The translations under genes and the position numbers were made by a program. Below, piece after piece: positions 5,153 through 5,766 of a stretch of DNA of 5,766 nt. The notes beneath the pieces were generated by a model. The model was not told the DNA's origin. It was given only the letters and a program-made list of their open reading frames with translations, and did no database searches. Within the stretch, counting starts at the first letter, position 1. Every line of letters starts with the position of its first letter. Source of the DNA: Candidatus Caenarcanales bacterium (GTDB taxonomy: Bacteria > Cyanobacteriota > Vampirovibrionia > LMEP-6097); NCBI GenBank assembly GCA_021299565.1, contig JAJTHA010000068.1:1-5766 (forward strand). Reading direction: 5' to 3'.

Positions 5153-5766
5153 GTGAATAGCTATAAGTACTTAGCGCGCAATACTAGAGGTGAGACCAAA
5201 ACTGGCAAAATCGATGCTAGTGATATAGATTTAGCCAAATTTTCTCTTCGCAAACAGGGACTTTGGGTGATTAATATCAGCTATGCTGGTAAAACTGTAG
5301 AGACGGCTGCTAATAAGGAAATCAGACAATCACAAAAAGTTCTAGGGTTTTTTGAAAAGAAAATCGGACTCAAGGACATGGTCGTCTTCTCTCGCCAATT
5401 CGCTTCGATGATAGAAGCTGGAATCGCGATGCTTAGAGTTTTGACTGTGCTTGTCGAACAAACCGAAAATCCAAAATTGGTTGCTTATCTCAAAGAAGTC
5501 AAAACAGATATTGAACAAGGTGTTCCGCTCTCTGAATCACTATCCAAATTCCCAGATGCGTTTGATCGCTTGTATGTAGCGATGGTCAAAGCTGGTGAAG
5601 CGGGCGGGGTTCTTGATCAAGTCTTGAATAGGCTTGCAGGATTTTTGGAAGCTCGTAACAAGCTTGCCCACAAAGTCCAAACCGCAATGACTTATCCTAT
5701 AACGGTTATAGGGATTTCGGTGGTAGTTGTATGGTTCATGTTGACTTTCATCTTGCCAAAATTTTC
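5153..5766 (+). CDS. pilC: Type IV pilus assembly / type II secretion platform protein PilC (GspF family), N-terminal half
   Basis: Inner-membrane platform protein of the type IV pilus or type II secretion machine; it sits above the assembly ATPase and helps feed pilin subunits into the fibre. The frame has no stop and runs off the right edge after 204 codons, about half of the usual 400 residues. The N-terminus is typical of the family: YKYLARNTRGETKTGKIDAS (4-23), then the LRKQGL turn (32-37). The first T2SSF domain follows: VVFSRQFASMIEAGI (77-91), EQTENPKL (102-109), GVPLSESLSKFPDAFD (123-138), VKAGEAGGVLDQVLNRLA (145-162) and MTYPITV (179-185). The first membrane segment is about 182-201. 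GTG at 5153 is the only reasonable start: an in-frame TGA lies at 5144-5146 and the homology begins at once. No Shine-Dalgarno is visible. PilC versus GspF cannot be settled without downstream genes, but pilC is likelier for this domain style. It is divergent from the acyl-CoA ligase gene, 26 bases away. Confidence 0.93.
   Translation, partial: MNSYKYLARNTRGETKTGKIDASDIDLAKFSLRKQGLWVINISYAGKTVETAANKEIRQSQKVLGFFEKKIGLKDMVVFSRQFASMIEAGIAMLRVLTVLVEQTENPKLVAYLKEVKTDIEQGVPLSESLSKFPDAFDRLYVAMVKAGEAGGVLDQVLNRLAGFLEARNKLAHKVQTAMTYPITVIGISVVVVWFMLTFILPKF

Noticed and set aside
2..5766. A novel defence, toxin-antitoxin, mobile or biosynthetic system
   Set aside because: Five of six genes are familiar housekeeping, lipid or pilus genes. 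There is no transposase, integrase, nuclease, toxin or reverse transcriptase signature, and the unidentified protein alone does not support such a claim.

Overview
The window is ordinary AT-rich bacterial chromosome (GC roughly 40% or a little below, judged by eye) with six protein-coding genes and little spacer DNA. Two are metabolic enzymes of the succinyl-CoA synthetase complex (sucC, sucD). One is a long-chain acyl-CoA ligase and one a small SCP2 lipid-binding protein. The last is the N-terminal half of a type IV pilus / type II secretion platform protein (PilC/GspF), and the first is a protein I do not recognise. A pilus platform protein together with clear GGAG/AGAGG ribosome binding sites points to a bacterium, most likely one with an outer membrane. 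From memory, the PilC half resembles proteins of the Cyanobacteria/Melainabacteria (Vampirovibrionia) side of the tree, but that placement is a guess.

Layout. Positions 2-754 (+) hold the unidentified protein, probably cut by the window edge. It runs tail-to-tail into sucD, with 6 bases between the stop codons. sucC (2764-1658, -) and sucD (1639-761, -) form a two-gene operon transcribed leftward, with an 18-base spacer carrying the sucD ribosome binding site. A probable but weak terminator lies across the sucD stop. Upstream of sucC is the only sizeable intergenic region (2765-2985). It contains an 84-base imperfect palindromic element (2826-2909) and then a plausible promoter for the rightward SCP2 gene. 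SCP2 (+) converges on the acyl-CoA ligase gene (5126-3306, -), and their stop codons share the palindrome TTAA. The ligase diverges from pilC (5153 onward, +) with only 26 bases between the two start codons.

How the genes work together. SucCD interconverts succinyl-CoA and succinate with substrate-level phosphorylation. The acyl-CoA ligase activates fatty acids to acyl-CoA, and SCP2-domain proteins bind sterols, fatty acids or fatty acyl-CoA, so the convergent pair could be linked through lipid handling; this is inference. PilC belongs to a separate process (pilus assembly) whose other genes would lie to the right of the window.

I see no defence system, mobile gene, CRISPR array, RNA gene or clearly new system here. 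The items most worth a second look are the structured palindromic element between sucC and SCP2, the unidentified first protein, and the compact fadD-like/pilC divergent junction with a possibly near-leaderless pilC transcript.
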